This document shows positions 41,819 to 51,585 of a stretch of DNA of 64,000 nucleotides, piece by piece. The notes under the pieces were generated by a model. That model did not search any database and had not been told where the DNA came from. It saw only the letters and a program-made list of their open reading frames with translations. The translations under genes were made by a program, and so were the position numbers. This DNA comes from AG25 sp035518815 (GTDB lineage: Bacteria > Gemmatimonadota > Gemmatimonadetes > Gemmatimonadales > GWC2-71-9). Where the stretch lies: the NCBI GenBank assembly GCA_035518815.1, contig DATIXG010000095.1, positions 18,891 to 82,890 on the forward strand, written 5' to 3'. How positions within the stretch are numbered: the first letter of the stretch is position 1; every line of letters starts with the position of its first letter.

Positions 41819-44659
41819 ATGTCCGCGCCCCCCGCGCCCCCCGCCCCCTCCGCCCCCCCCGCCGCTTCAGGTGAGGTGCTGTTTCTCGTCGACGGGTATG
41901 CCGTCATCTATCGTGCCTTCTTCGCCATGATCTCGCGCCCCCTCACGACGAGCCGCGGAGAGAACACGTCCGCCGCGTGGGGGGTGACGAACTTTCTGAT
42001 CCGGCTGCTCGTGCAGCACCGGCCCACCTACCTGGGCTGGGTGCACGACCGCGGCGTCTCGTTCCGTGAGCAACGCTTCCCGGCGTACAAAGCGACGCGG
42101 GACAAGCTCGACGAGCAGCTGCAGCAGGACTTCGATCGCTCGGTCGAGCGCATCGAGGAATTGCTCGGCGCCTTTCACGTCCCTGTCCTCGGGGTGGACG
42201 GCTACGAGGCCGACGACGTCATCGGCACCCTCGCAACCGCCGCGGCGGGTCGCGGGCTGCGGGTCGTAATTGTGTCTGGCGACAAGGACTTCTACCAGCT
42301 CGTGGCGCCGGGGATTGCCTTGCTCAATCCCGGCCGCGGCGGGCCGGCCGCCGTCGAGGAGCACTGGGTCGACGAGAGCAACGCGAGCGAGCGCCTCGGT
42401 GTCGGACCCGCGCGGGTGGTGGATTATCTCGCGCTCGTGGGCGACAGCTCGGACAACGTCCCGGGCGTGAAGGGCGTCGGCGAAAAGACGGCGCTCGAGC
42501 TGCTCCGGCAGTACGGCGACTTGGACCAGATTCTCGCGCATGCGGGCGACATCGCGAACAAGCGGGCGCGGGAGGCCGTCATGCAGTACGCCGATCTCGC
42601 GCGGCTGTCGCGTGAGTTGGTGACGATCCAGCGCGACGTGCCGGTGGCGCTTGACCTCGACGCGCTGCGGGTGCAGCCCCCCGATGTGGAGCGCCTGGTC
42701 GCGTTGTTCACCGAGCTTGAGTTCCGCTCCCTCGTGCCGAAGCTCGAGCAGTTGACCGCCTCGCCCGCGCCGCTCGCCTCCCTAGTAGTCCCCGCGCCCC
42801 CACCGCGGCCTGTGGTGCGTGGCGCGGCCGAACCGCGGATCGTCGCGGACCCGGAGGAGCTGGCGTCCGTGGTCGCCGAATGCCGCGCCGCGGCGCTCGT
42901 GTCGGTGGATACCGAGACGACGTCGCTCAACCCGCTCCGCGCCGACCTCGTGGGGATGTCGCTCGCCACGGGGCAGGGGCGATCGTGGTACCTCCCGTTC
43001 GCGCACGTCGCGCCAGACGGCGAGTTGGCAGGGGGCACGCCGCCGCGGAACCTCCCCGCCCTCGGCAGCGAAGCCCTGGCTCCCCTCCGCGCGCTACTCC
43101 AGGATCGTCAGGTGCCCAAGGGCGGTCACAACATCAAGTACGATTGGCTTGTGCTCCGCCGGGCGGGCGTGGACTTGGGCGGTGTGGCCTACGATTCGAT
43201 GCTCGCGAGCTTCGTGCTCGATCCCGGACGCCGTTCCCACGCGTTGGACGACCTCGCGCGCGAACGTCTGGGCATCGAGCTGCGCAGCTACGAATCACTC
43301 GTTGGCAAAGGCCGGTCGGAGCGCCCGTTCGCATCCGTGCCGGTGACGGACGCGGCGGCCTACTGTGGCGCCGACGCCGAGACTGTGCTCCTCCTGCGAG
43401 ATGCCTTTCGGGCCGAGCTCGAGGACCACCGCCTCCTGCACCTGCTCGACACGATCGAGACCCCCCTCATTCCGGTCCTCGTGGACATGGAATGGCATGG
43501 CGTGCTGATCGACGAGCAGGTGCTCGGCGAGATCTCGCGCGCTTTCACAGCCGAGCTGCATGCGCTGGAGGGACAGATCCAGCAGGCGGCCGCCACCAGC
43601 TTCAACTTGAATTCGACGCCGCAGCTCCGCACCGTCTTGTTCGAGAAGCTGCAGCTGCCGGTTCTCAAGAAGACCAAGACCGGTCCTTCGACCGACGTCG
43701 AGGTGCTGGAGCAGCTCGCGGCGATGGGGCACGAGGTGCCGAAGCTGCTGATCGAATACCGCGAGGTGTCCAAACTCAAGTCCACGTACGTCGACGCGCT
43801 ACCCGGGTACGTGAACCGCACGACCGGCCGAATCCACACGAGCTTCAATCAGACGGGCGCGGCGACCGGCCGGCTCTCGAGTTCAGATCCCAATCTGCAG
43901 AACATCCCGATCCGGACGCCGCGCGGCGAAGCGATCCGGCGTGCGTTCGTCGCGCCACCCGGCAACGTGCTGCTCACGGCGGACTACTCCCAGATCGAGC
44001 TCCGGTTGCTCGCCCACCTCTCGGGCGACCCGGAATTCGTGACGGCATTCGAAATGGGCGGTGACATTCATCGCCAGACGGCCGCGATCATCTTCGGAGT
44101 GAGCCAGGACCAGGTGACGAGCGAAATGCGCAGCCGCGCCAAGACGATCAACTTCGGCACGATCTACGGCCAGGGCCCGTTCGCTCTCTCGCGCCAGCTC
44201 GGCATCACGCAGGACGAGGCCCGTGAATTCATCCGGCAGTACTTCACCCGGTTTGCCGGCGTTCGCGCCTGGCTCGACCGCACCGTGGCCACGGCGCGCG
44301 AGCGGGGCTATGTGGAGACCATCTTCGGGCGGCGCCGCTACATCCCCGAGCTGCGGGACCGCAATTTCAACATCCGCGCGTTTGGGGAGCGCACAGCGAC
44401 GAACTCCCCGCTCCAGGGATCTGCTGCGGACCTCATCAAGGTCGCCATGATCCGGATTGCGGCGGCGCTGCGAGAGCAGCGATTGGCCGCCCGCCTCCTG
44501 CTCCAAGTGCACGACGAGCTGGTGCTCGAAGTGCCTGAAGCGGAACGAGGAACCGCGGCCGATCTCGTGAAACGCCATATGGAATCGGCCGCTGCCCTAC
44601 GGGTGCCGCTGGTCGTAACTGTCGGTGCTGGAACGAATTGGGTGGATGCCAAGGAGTAG
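41819..44659 (+). CDS. polA: DNA polymerase I
   Basis: The 946-residue protein has all three Pol I domains. The 5'-3' exonuclease is at about 20-310 (LFLVDGYAVIYRAFFA, SGDKDFYQLV, GVKGVGEKTA). The proofreading exonuclease is at about 350-540 with intact DEDD-type residues (SVDTETTSL, NIKYDW, YCGADAE). The polymerase is at about 560-946 (SSDPNLQNIPIR, DYSQIELR, RRRYIPEL, QVHDELV). A Pro/Ala-rich leader of about 18 residues precedes the exonuclease; it comes from a C-rich run and a later GTG is possible as start. Confidence 0.95.
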   Translation: MSAPPAPPAPSAPPAASGEVLFLVDGYAVIYRAFFAMISRPLTTSRGENTSAAWGVTNFLIRLLVQHRPTYLGWVHDRGVSFREQRFPAYKATRDKLDEQLQQDFDRSVERIEELLGAFHVPVLGVDGYEADDVIGTLATAAAGRGLRVVIVSGDKDFYQLVAPGIALLNPGRGGPAAVEEHWVDESNASERLGVGPARVVDYLALVGDSSDNVPGVKGVGEKTALELLRQYGDLDQILAHAGDIANKRAREAVMQYADLARLSRELVTIQRDVPVALDLDALRVQPPDVERLVALFTELEFRSLVPKLEQLTASPAPLASLVVPAPPPRPVVRGAAEPRIVADPEELASVVAECRAAALVSVDTETTSLNPLRADLVGMSLATGQGRSWYLPFAHVAPDGELAGGTPPRNLPALGSEALAPLRALLQDRQVPKGGHNIKYDWLVLRRAGVDLGGVAYDSMLASFVLDPGRRSHALDDLARERLGIELRSYESLVGKGRSERPFASVPVTDAAAYCGADAETVLLLRDAFRAELEDHRLLHLLDTIETPLIPVLVDMEWHGVLIDEQVLGEISRAFTAELHALEGQIQQAAATSFNLNSTPQLRTVLFEKLQLPVLKKTKTGPSTDVEVLEQLAAMGHEVPKLLIEYREVSKLKSTYVDALPGYVNRTTGRIHTSFNQTGAATGRLSSSDPNLQNIPIRTPRGEAIRRAFVAPPGNVLLTADYSQIELRLLAHLSGDPEFVTAFEMGGDIHRQTAAIIFGVSQDQVTSEMRSRAKTINFGTIYGQGPFALSRQLGITQDEAREFIRQYFTRFAGVRAWLDRTVATARERGYVETIFGRRRYIPELRDRNFNIRAFGERTATNSPLQGSAADLIKVAMIRIAAALREQRLAARLLLQVHDELVLEVPEAERGTAADLVKRHMESAAALRVPLVVTVGAGTNWVDAKE

Positions 44660-44740
44660 CACGGCTCTTGCCGAAAAAGGCGGTGATGCCCACTATGGTG
44701 TGTTGTGCAACCCATTTTTGCGGCGGGAGGCTTGGCGTAG

Positions 44741-45121
44741 GTGACGTCACGAAAGGGCTTTACCCTCATCGAGCTCCTGATCGTCGTCGTGATCTTGGGG
44801 ATTCTGGCTGCGCTCGCCATTCCTAAGTACGGCAACACGAGGGAAAAGGCCTACGTCGCCGCCATGAAATCCGACCTTCGGAATCTGGCGACGGCGGAGG
44901 AAGCGTTTTTTCACGACAGCTCTCACTACACCAAGAGCTTCGCGGCGATGGCGTACTTCGACCCCACCAAGGGCGACAGCCTCACGGTCAACGAGGCCAC
45001 GAACCTCGGCTGGTCGGCGACGGCGTTCAGCGCGAATACGTCGCGACGGTGCTATGTCTTCTCGGGCGCGGCCACGCCGATCGGCGGCGCGCCTATAGAG
45101 GGAAGCATTCACTGCCCGTAG
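44741..45121 (+). CDS. Type IV pilin-like protein (prepilin)
   Basis: The 126-residue protein begins MTSRKG followed by FTLIELLIVVVILGILAALAI, a class III signal peptide cleaved between Gly6 and Phe7 with Glu5 of the mature chain kept. A pseudopilin-like globular part follows (AYVAAMKSDLRNLATAEEAFF), with two Cys near the C-terminus that could form a disulfide. No pilin assembly genes are adjacent. It may be a major pilin or a type II secretion pseudopilin. GTG start preceded by GGCGTAG. Confidence 0.9.
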   Translation: MTSRKGFTLIELLIVVVILGILAALAIPKYGNTREKAYVAAMKSDLRNLATAEEAFFHDSSHYTKSFAAMAYFDPTKGDSLTVNEATNLGWSATAFSANTSRRCYVFSGAATPIGGAPIEGSIHCP

Positions 45122-45165
45122 AACAGCCCCCGTCCTACCGGGAATTCTCACGCCGCCGCGACGGG

Positions 45166-45402
45166 ATGTGCTTCGCCCTCGACGGCGGCGTCTGGCTTCA
45201 TCGGCATCGTTACCGGGACGAGCCCATGGCTCACGTCGTGAGCGCGGACAAGGAGCGACTGCTGGTCTGGGGGAGGGGCATGGGCCTGCGTGAAGAGTGG
45301 CTGCAATTCAAGCCGCTCAAGGATCCGCGCACGGGCCAGCGAGTCCCCGCCTGGCATTGGGACTTGAAAACGTCCTATCTCGAACGGCTGGCGGACCGCT
45401 AG
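45166..45402 (+). CDS. Small hypothetical protein downstream of the pilin
   Basis: The 78-residue product (ATG 45166) is rich in Arg, Trp and aromatic residues (WLHRHRYRDEPMAHVV, AWHWDLKTSYLERLADR). I recognise no family. An earlier in-frame region overlaps the pilin gene 3' end, so the start is uncertain. The stop overlaps the convergent MMPL gene by 4 bases (CTAG), which supports a real stop. Function unknown. Confidence 0.5.
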   Translation: MCFALDGGVWLHRHRYRDEPMAHVVSADKERLLVWGRGMGLREEWLQFKPLKDPRTGQRVPAWHWDLKTSYLERLADR

Positions 45403-47672
45403 CCCTGGTCGTCCGGTTCCACGCGTGGCGCCCGCACACCGGGCCACCAGTTCCACCGGCCGGCGATGTGCATGATCGCGGGCACGAGCACCATCCGGAT
45501 CAAGGTCGCGTCGAGCAGGACGGCCATGGCGAGACCGAAGCCGATCATCTGCACCGCCAGCACCCGTGCGAACGCAAACGTCCCGAACACGAGAATCATG
45601 ATGAGCGCGGCGCTGGTGATAGTTGAAGCCGTCGCTGACAATCCTTCCATGGTGGCGTAGTCGTTTCTCCCGGTCTTGTCGAAAACCTCCTTGACGCGCG
45701 TGAGCAGGAACACCTCGTAGTCCATCGAGAGTCCGAAGACCGTGGCGAAAACCAGCACTGGCACCACGCCCCAGATCGCTTGTGTCGGACCCTCGAGGCC
45801 GAAGAGCCCGCCCCCGTAGCCGTGCTGGAATACGAGCACGGTGACCCCGAATGCGGCGCCGACCGACAGACAGTTGAGGAGCACGGCCTTCAAGGGCACG
45901 AGCAGCGACCGGAAGGCGAAGAACATCATGATGGCAGTGATGCCGAGGATGAACCCCACCGTCCGCGGCAAGCGGCGGAGCAAGTCGACTTGGGTGTCGA
46001 GATTCGCGGCCGCGTACCCTCCTACGAGCACCTCGGCGCCGTTCAGGCTCCGCACGCCGCGGGCGATGACGCGCGCCCGGCGCGCCACGTCCATGATTCC
46101 CGTGAGACTCACCGTGTCGCCGGGGATGACGTCGATCAGCGTGGTGCGGTCGTCCGCGCTCAGGTACGCATCGAAAAAGGTGGGATTGCTGGCGCGCGCA
46201 GCCGGCTCGTCCGAGTAGAAGATCGCGAGCTGGAGCCGGGACATGTCTTCCTTGATGCTCGCGACCCCCCGCACTTCTTTGACGCGCGGGTTCTGCGCGA
46301 GGGAATCCGTCAGCACCTTCAATCCCGCGATGCGGCGCGCCGACAGCGCGGACTCACCCTCGGGCAGCTGGACCACAATCCGCACGGGATAGATCACGCC
46401 GCTCGCCCCCATCGCCTGCAGCGCGGCGAGCCCTTGCCCGGATTCCGATTGGGGCGGAAACCAATTGGCGGCTGGCAAACCGAGGCGGATTTGGGTGAGC
46501 GGGGACGTGAGAAGGGCGATGGCGATGCCGCCCGCCGCGACGGCGCGCCAGGGGCGGCGTCCCAGCCATCGCGCCCAACGCTCCCATCCCGTCGGCGCAT
46601 GAAAACGGGCCAGCGGGCGCGCGAGCCAGCGCGGCCGGTCGATCTCGCGGCCCAGCACGGCGAGGGTGGCCGGGAGGAACGTGGTGGCGAGCAGGACCGC
46701 GACCAACACGACGAGTAGTCCGCCCGTGCCGACCGAACGGGTGTCGGTGAGCGGCGTCGTGAGCACGAGCGCGAGGAACCCGACGATCACCGTGACCCCG
46801 GACGTCACGACGGCGGAGCCGGCGGTTTCGATCGTGCGGACGGCTGCATCCGCCGCGGAGAGGCCTCGGTTCAGCTCTTCGCGAAACCGCGTGACGATGA
46901 GGAGAGAGTAATCCACTCCAACGCCCAGCCCCACCATCGTCGTGATGTTCAAGACGAAGACCGACATCGTCTGATAGCGGGCCGCGATGGTCACGAGACC
47001 GAGCGCAATCGTAATCGCCAGCACGCCGACGATGGCAGGCAAAGCCGCGGCAACCAGCGCGCCGAAGGCGACGACGAGCACAGCCATGGTGAGCGGCACG
47101 GCGCGCTGCTCGGCGTGCTCCGTATCCTCGGCGCTGATCGTCCGGACGTCGTAGTCGAGCGCCGCATTGCCCGTCACCTTCACGTCGAAGCTCGCCGCCC
47201 CCGGGATCCGGCTCAGCAGATCGCGCAGGGTGTTCCGGAGGTCGGGGACGAAGCTGTTGTTCACGTCCTCAATGTGCTGCGGACCGAGCGCCGCAATGAG
47301 GAACGTCGTGTGACGGTCCTCGCTCACGAACGATGACTCGCCGATGCTTTGGAGCGAAATGATCTGACTGATGTACATGCGGCTCGCCGTGGCCGCTTTG
47401 ATCGAGTCGAGGACGATTCCAAAACGGCGGTTGGTCCAGGGCACTGGACCGTGCACGACGATCGCGACGTACTCCGCGAACGGCTTGGGGAAGGCGTCCC
47501 GCACCGCGTCGCCCGCGCGAATAGCCTCGGTCGGCTTGGTCGAGTGGCCGCGGACCTCGAGAACGCGCTGGACGTGGCAGGCGCGGGGTGCGAAGAGGAC
47601 GGCCAGCGACGCCCACGCCGCGATCACCCAGCCGCGCCACCGTATGAGGGCCCTCGCGGGAAACGCGATCAC
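45399..47672 (-). CDS. MMPL/RND-family transporter
   Basis: The 757-residue protein has a first helix at about 12-30, two large periplasmic loops and about 12 membrane helices in total, in two repeats. The proton-relay motifs are present as GVGVDYSLL and GLSMDYEVF. Such proteins export lipids or hydrophobic compounds. No periplasmic adaptor or TetR gene is next to it, so it probably works alone as in the MmpL group. The GTG start is 90 bases from the divergent matrixin gene. Confidence 0.9.
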   Translation of the reverse strand: MIAFPARALIRWRGWVIAAWASLAVLFAPRACHVQRVLEVRGHSTKPTEAIRAGDAVRDAFPKPFAEYVAIVVHGPVPWTNRRFGIVLDSIKAATASRMYISQIISLQSIGESSFVSEDRHTTFLIAALGPQHIEDVNNSFVPDLRNTLRDLLSRIPGAASFDVKVTGNAALDYDVRTISAEDTEHAEQRAVPLTMAVLVVAFGALVAAALPAIVGVLAITIALGLVTIAARYQTMSVFVLNITTMVGLGVGVDYSLLIVTRFREELNRGLSAADAAVRTIETAGSAVVTSGVTVIVGFLALVLTTPLTDTRSVGTGGLLVVLVAVLLATTFLPATLAVLGREIDRPRWLARPLARFHAPTGWERWARWLGRRPWRAVAAGGIAIALLTSPLTQIRLGLPAANWFPPQSESGQGLAALQAMGASGVIYPVRIVVQLPEGESALSARRIAGLKVLTDSLAQNPRVKEVRGVASIKEDMSRLQLAIFYSDEPAARASNPTFFDAYLSADDRTTLIDVIPGDTVSLTGIMDVARRARVIARGVRSLNGAEVLVGGYAAANLDTQVDLLRRLPRTVGFILGITAIMMFFAFRSLLVPLKAVLLNCLSVGAAFGVTVLVFQHGYGGGLFGLEGPTQAIWGVVPVLVFATVFGLSMDYEVFLLTRVKEVFDKTGRNDYATMEGLSATASTITSAALIMILVFGTFAFARVLAVQMIGFGLAMAVLLDATLIRMVLVPAIMHIAGRWNWWPGVRAPRVEPDDQG

Positions 47673-47762
47673 CTACCGTCCAAGCATATGCAGGCCACAA
47701 TCATAGACGTGACGTGATGCCAATGCTAGCGTCACGCGTGCGGTTTCCCTCATATTGCGCGC

Positions 47763-48617
47763 ATGGATCGCAAGATCGCCGCCATCATCTCGTCGCTGGT
47801 CGTCCTGACCGTCTGCGCGGTCCTGGTCAACCTGTTTTCCACCCCGCGGTCGGCGCGCCGGGGGCCCCGCCTGGACGTCCCGGGAGGCGACCCCACGGCA
47901 TTCGTCCAGCGCGATCCTGCTGTGACGGCGAGCTCCCAGCAGACGGGCGTCGCGGCCGGGACGAGTGCCCCGGCTACCACCGAGCAGCTGGAGCCCGTCA
48001 CGCAGCCCAACCGGTTGAGCTACGTCGACCAGCTGGCGCGGGCCGAGAGCCGGCGCCGGATCCGCTTGAGCGCGGGCTACACCTATTTGGATGAAGTCGT
48101 GGCCGCGAGCGGCGACTCCGGCCTGCACCGCTGGGACGGCCGGATGCAGCGGCCCATCCGCGTGCATGTGGAGTCGAGCACCGTCGCGAACTTCCGTCCG
48201 GCGATGGTCGAGGCAGTGCGCGCCGCCGCCGCGCGCTGGGAAGAGGCCGGCATCCCCGTTCGATTCGATCTCGATGCCGACTCCGCGCGCGCCGAAGTGT
48301 CGGTCCGGTGGAAAGTGCAGTTCGAGATGGATCGCACTGGCCAGACCGATCTCACCTGGGACTCGGAGGGGCGCGTGGTGTCCGGTGTGATTACGATCGC
48401 GACCTTCGATCCCAAGGGCTCCGCGCTCTCGCCCGACGATGTGCGGGTCGTGGCCTTGCACGAATTCGGGCATTTGCTCGGCCTGGACCACTCGGCGGAC
48501 TCGACCGATATCATGTTCGCCCGCACCCGGGTGCGGGACCTGTCGGCGCGCGACATCCGGACGGCCACGCTGCTCTATCAGCTGGCGCCTGGGCCGCTGA
48601 GCGGCGCCACCAACTAG
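47763..48617 (+). CDS. Matrixin-like zinc metalloprotease
   Basis: The 284-residue protein has an N-terminal membrane helix (IAAIISSLVVLTVCAVLVNLF), a Ser/Thr-rich linker and a C-terminal metzincin domain. The zinc motif HEFGHLLGLDH has His233, Glu234 and His237, and a Met-turn (DIMFA) follows. It probably acts outside the inner membrane on proteins. No prodomain Cys switch is evident. An ATG at 47763 starts the protein; the gene precedes amrS by 13 bases. Confidence 0.88.
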   Translation: MDRKIAAIISSLVVLTVCAVLVNLFSTPRSARRGPRLDVPGGDPTAFVQRDPAVTASSQQTGVAAGTSAPATTEQLEPVTQPNRLSYVDQLARAESRRRIRLSAGYTYLDEVVAASGDSGLHRWDGRMQRPIRVHVESSTVANFRPAMVEAVRAAAARWEEAGIPVRFDLDADSARAEVSVRWKVQFEMDRTGQTDLTWDSEGRVVSGVITIATFDPKGSALSPDDVRVVALHEFGHLLGLDHSADSTDIMFARTRVRDLSARDIRTATLLYQLAPGPLSGATN

Positions 48618-48630
48618 CGGCGACTGGGCG

Positions 48631-49746
48631 ATGGGCGTTACGCGTCGCGGCATCGTCCCCCTCCTCCGCCGCGACTTCCTCCCCGACGATGGTGGCGCCG
48701 TCACGCTCGCAGAGCTGCTCGACGCTCGGGTGCGGCCGGCCGAGCTGGTCGTGCCCGACACCTCCGGCGCCGTGCGCTGCGTCGCATGCGGTCATCGCTG
48801 CCTCGTTCGGCCGGACCGACGCGGGATCTGCAAGGTGCGATTCAACCGCGACGGCGTGCTCTACGCCCCCGCGGGGTACGTCGCCGCCCTCCAGTGCGAC
48901 CCGACTGAGAAGAAGCCGTTCTTCCATTGCCTGCCCGGCAGCGACACTCTCACGTTCGGCATGCTCGGCTGCGACTTCCATTGCGGGTATTGCCAGAACT
49001 GGCTCACGTCGCAGGCGCTGCGCGACGATGCGGCGGGCGTGACCCCGAGCGACGTTACCGCCGCGGCGCTCGCGGACATGGCCGTGCACCAGGGCGCGGC
49101 GCTCGTCGGCTCGTCCTACAACGAGCCGCTCATCACCGCCGAGTGGGCCGTGGCCGTATTTCGGCAGGCGCGGGCGCGCGGCCTGAAGACGGCGTTCATC
49201 TCGAACGGCAACGCCACCCCCGAAGTGCTCGACTACATCCGCCCGTGGACCGATTGCTACAAGATCGACCTGAAGGCAATGGACGACCGGCGCTACCGGG
49301 AGCTGGGCGGGGTGCTGCAACATGTGCTCGATGCCATCCAGATGGTGCGCGAGCGCGGGTTCTGGCTCGAGATCGTGACCCTGGTGGTGCCGGGGTTCAA
49401 CGATGACGATGAGCAGCTCCGTCGCGCCGCCGACTACATCGCCTCGGTCTCCCCCGATATCCCCTGGCATGTGACGGCGTTCCATAAGGACTACCGCATG
49501 ACCGACCCCGCCGACACGCCGGTGGAGACGCTGGTGCGGGCATGCGAGATCGGTGTGCAGGCGGGCCTCACCTTCGTCTACGCCGGCAACCTCCCGGAGC
49601 GCGTGGGCCGTTGGGAGAACACTCATTGTCCGGGCTGTGGCACCCTGCTGATCGAGCGCACCGGGTACAGGATCGGGCAGCAGCGCATCGGCCCCAACGG
49701 GCGATGCCCGTCCTGCGGGGTCGCGGTGCCGGGGGTATGGTGCTAG
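48631..49746 (+). CDS. amrS: AmmeMemoRadiSam-system radical SAM enzyme
   Basis: The 371-residue protein carries the CX3CX2C cluster at Cys114, Cys118 and Cys121 (GCDFHCGYCQN), the AmrS-type GSSYNEPLITAEW, and TAFISNGNATPEVLDY and WLEIVTLVVPGFNDD. A C-terminal zinc-ribbon-like CPGCG...CPSCG end is present. The AMMECR1 and Memo partners are not in the window. Such enzymes are relatives of pyruvate formate-lyase activase; the substrate of this system is unknown. The beta-lactamase-type gene starts inside its last codons. Confidence 0.9.
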   Translation: MGVTRRGIVPLLRRDFLPDDGGAVTLAELLDARVRPAELVVPDTSGAVRCVACGHRCLVRPDRRGICKVRFNRDGVLYAPAGYVAALQCDPTEKKPFFHCLPGSDTLTFGMLGCDFHCGYCQNWLTSQALRDDAAGVTPSDVTAAALADMAVHQGAALVGSSYNEPLITAEWAVAVFRQARARGLKTAFISNGNATPEVLDYIRPWTDCYKIDLKAMDDRRYRELGGVLQHVLDAIQMVRERGFWLEIVTLVVPGFNDDDEQLRRAADYIASVSPDIPWHVTAFHKDYRMTDPADTPVETLVRACEIGVQAGLTFVYAGNLPERVGRWENTHCPGCGTLLIERTGYRIGQQRIGPNGRCPSCGVAVPGVWC

Positions 49747-50900
49747 GGCTCCTCCTCCTGGTACAGGCCGCTGCGGCGGCGATCCCCCCCTCTCCCGGCA
49801 CCGCCCACTTCGATGCAGGCACGTTCGATCCCCTCGTCACTCATGGGATCGAAGCAGGGGTGTACCCGGGAGCCGCGCTGGTGGTCGGGCGGCGTGACAC
49901 TGTCCTGTTCGCCAAGGGGTATGGCCACCTCACATGGTCCGCGTCGAGCGCGGCGGTGAATCCCGACAGCACGCTCTTCGACATGGCGTCGGTCACCAAG
50001 GTGATCGCGACCACGACGGCCCTGATGATCCTCGTCGATCGGGGGAAGGTCCGGCTCGAGGCCCCTGTGGCGACCTATATACCCGAGTTCGACGGCACCG
50101 GGACGAGCGGGATCACCGTGCGTCACCTGTTGTCGCACACATCGGGGCTCCCTGCCACGCTGCCGTTGGCGAAGGCGACGCGCGATAGCACCGCCGCCTT
50201 GCGCATGGTGTTCGCGGCGACTCCGGTCGCGCCTCCAGGGTCCCGGGTGCTCTACAGCGACGTGAACGCGATCCTGCTCGGCGAGATCGTGCGCCGCGCG
50301 GGGGGCGAGCCGCTCGACCAGTTCGCGTCGCACGAGATCTTCGAGCCCCTCGGCCTGCGCTACACGCTCTTTCGGCCGCCGTCGCGTATGCAGTCCCGCA
50401 TCGCCCCGACCGGGGTGTGGCACGGTCATCCGGTCGCCGGTGTCGTGAACGACCCGAATGCCGCGCGCCTGGGCGGCGTGGCCGGACACGCCGGTCTGTT
50501 TGCGAGCGCGGCTGACGTGGCCCGGTTCGCGGAGTTCATTCTGCGGCAAGGCACGCTCGCCGACGGCCGCCGGGTGGTACGCGCGGAGACGGTGCGCGCG
50601 TTCACGACGCGGGTGACGCCGCCGGGCAAGGGAACTCGGAGCGAAGCGCGGGCGCTCGGATGGCAGGCGCTCCCCACGGGAGAAGAGGTGAGCAGCGCCG
50701 GGACGCTGTTCGGGCCGCGAAGTTTTGGCCACACCGGGTGGACGGGCACGTCTCTCTGGATCGATCCTGAGCGGGAGTTGTTCGTCGTGCTGTTGACCAA
50801 TCGATCGTACGCACCGCGCGCGGCGCGCTCATTCACGGGGTTGAAGCAGGTCCGCGGTCGTGTCGCGGACGCGGCTGCCCGAGCCTCCGATGCGCGTTGA
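49737..50900 (+). CDS. Serine hydrolase of beta-lactamase class C / esterase fold
   Basis: The 387-residue protein has a signal peptide (VLGLLLLVQAAAAAIP) and the penicillin-binding fold. The nucleophile motif is SVTK, followed by LYSDVNAILLG (Tyr-x-Asp instead of Tyr-x-Asn) and FGHTGWTG in the KTG position. The Asp suggests an esterase or D-aminopeptidase-like enzyme rather than a true beta-lactamase, which is inference. It overlaps amrS by 10 bases and the DCC gene by 11. Confidence 0.87.
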   Translation: MVLGLLLLVQAAAAAIPPSPGTAHFDAGTFDPLVTHGIEAGVYPGAALVVGRRDTVLFAKGYGHLTWSASSAAVNPDSTLFDMASVTKVIATTTALMILVDRGKVRLEAPVATYIPEFDGTGTSGITVRHLLSHTSGLPATLPLAKATRDSTAALRMVFAATPVAPPGSRVLYSDVNAILLGEIVRRAGGEPLDQFASHEIFEPLGLRYTLFRPPSRMQSRIAPTGVWHGHPVAGVVNDPNAARLGGVAGHAGLFASAADVARFAEFILRQGTLADGRRVVRAETVRAFTTRVTPPGKGTRSEARALGWQALPTGEEVSSAGTLFGPRSFGHTGWTGTSLWIDPERELFVVLLTNRSYAPRAARSFTGLKQVRGRVADAAARASDAR

Positions 50901-51255
50901 TCGTCCGACGCTGATCTACGACGGCGAGTGCGGCCTGTGCCAGGAGACGGTCGCGCTCCTCTCGCGGTGGGACCCGGCGGGGCGCGTGAACGTGATTCCG
51001 TTTCAGGACCAGGCGCGGGTTGGGGCGCTTGGCATCCCGACGCCGGCGCTCGCGGCGGCCATGCACCTCGTGTTGCCGGATGGGCGTGTGCTGGCGGGGG
51101 CGGATGCGGCGCCCGAGCTGCTGCGGCTCTTGCCGGGCAAGGCATGGCTCGCCGCCATGTTCGTCCTGCCGGGGGTCATGCCCGTCGCGCGGCGCGTGTA
51201 CGCGTGGATCGCGCGACGGCGCCACTGCCTGGTGCGTCCGGCGCGGCTGGAATAG
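50890..51255 (+). CDS. DCC1-like thiol-disulfide oxidoreductase family protein
   Basis: The 121-residue protein has the family start LIYDGECGLCQETVALLSRWD with a CxxC pair (Cys16, Cys19), and continues ARVGALGIPTPAL, LPDGRVLAGADAAPELLRLLPG and a membrane-like helix WLAAMFVLPGVMPVARRVYAWI. It is of the DUF393 family, whose substrate is unknown. The ATG lies 11 bases before the upstream stop. It precedes a MIP18-like gene by 21 bases. Confidence 0.88.
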   Translation: MRVDRPTLIYDGECGLCQETVALLSRWDPAGRVNVIPFQDQARVGALGIPTPALAAAMHLVLPDGRVLAGADAAPELLRLLPGKAWLAAMFVLPGVMPVARRVYAWIARRRHCLVRPARLE

Positions 51256-51276
51256 GTTCGCCGGGAGGAGAAGACT

Positions 51277-51585
51277 ATGACGACTGGAACGCTCAACGAA
51301 GACGCTGTACGCACCGCACTCCGCCAGGTCAAGGACCCGGAGCTCGACATGAACATCGTCGAGCTGGGTCTGATCTACGATGTGGAGGTGGAGAACGGCG
51401 ACGTGCGCGTCAAGATGACCCTAACGTCACCAGGTTGTCCCGCGGGACCCATGATCACGAACGACGCCTATCGCGTGCTGCGAGCGCTGGAGGGCGTGCA
51501 AGATGTCAACATCGAGATCGTGTGGGAACCGTACTGGACTCCCGAGCGCATTGATCCGAAGGTGCGCGCGATGATGGGGCTCTAG
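51277..51585 (+). CDS. MIP18/SufT-like iron-sulfur assembly protein
   Basis: The 102-residue protein has VKDPELDMNIVELGLIYDVEV and TLTSPGCPAGPMIT, the MIP18/PaaD family signature. Relatives (SufT) help mature iron-sulfur proteins. The suf operon is 7 kb to the right, so a functional link is possible but not shown by position. A GGAGGAG lies upstream of the ATG. The stop overlaps the convergent RNase D stop by 4 bases. Confidence 0.9.
   Translation: MTTGTLNEDAVRTALRQVKDPELDMNIVELGLIYDVEVENGDVRVKMTLTSPGCPAGPMITNDAYRVLRALEGVQDVNIEIVWEPYWTPERIDPKVRAMMGL

Noticed and set aside
49737..50900. True class C beta-lactamase giving drug resistance
   Set aside because: The second motif is Tyr-Ser-Asp rather than Tyr-x-Asn and the overall family is broad; an esterase or peptidase is as likely.
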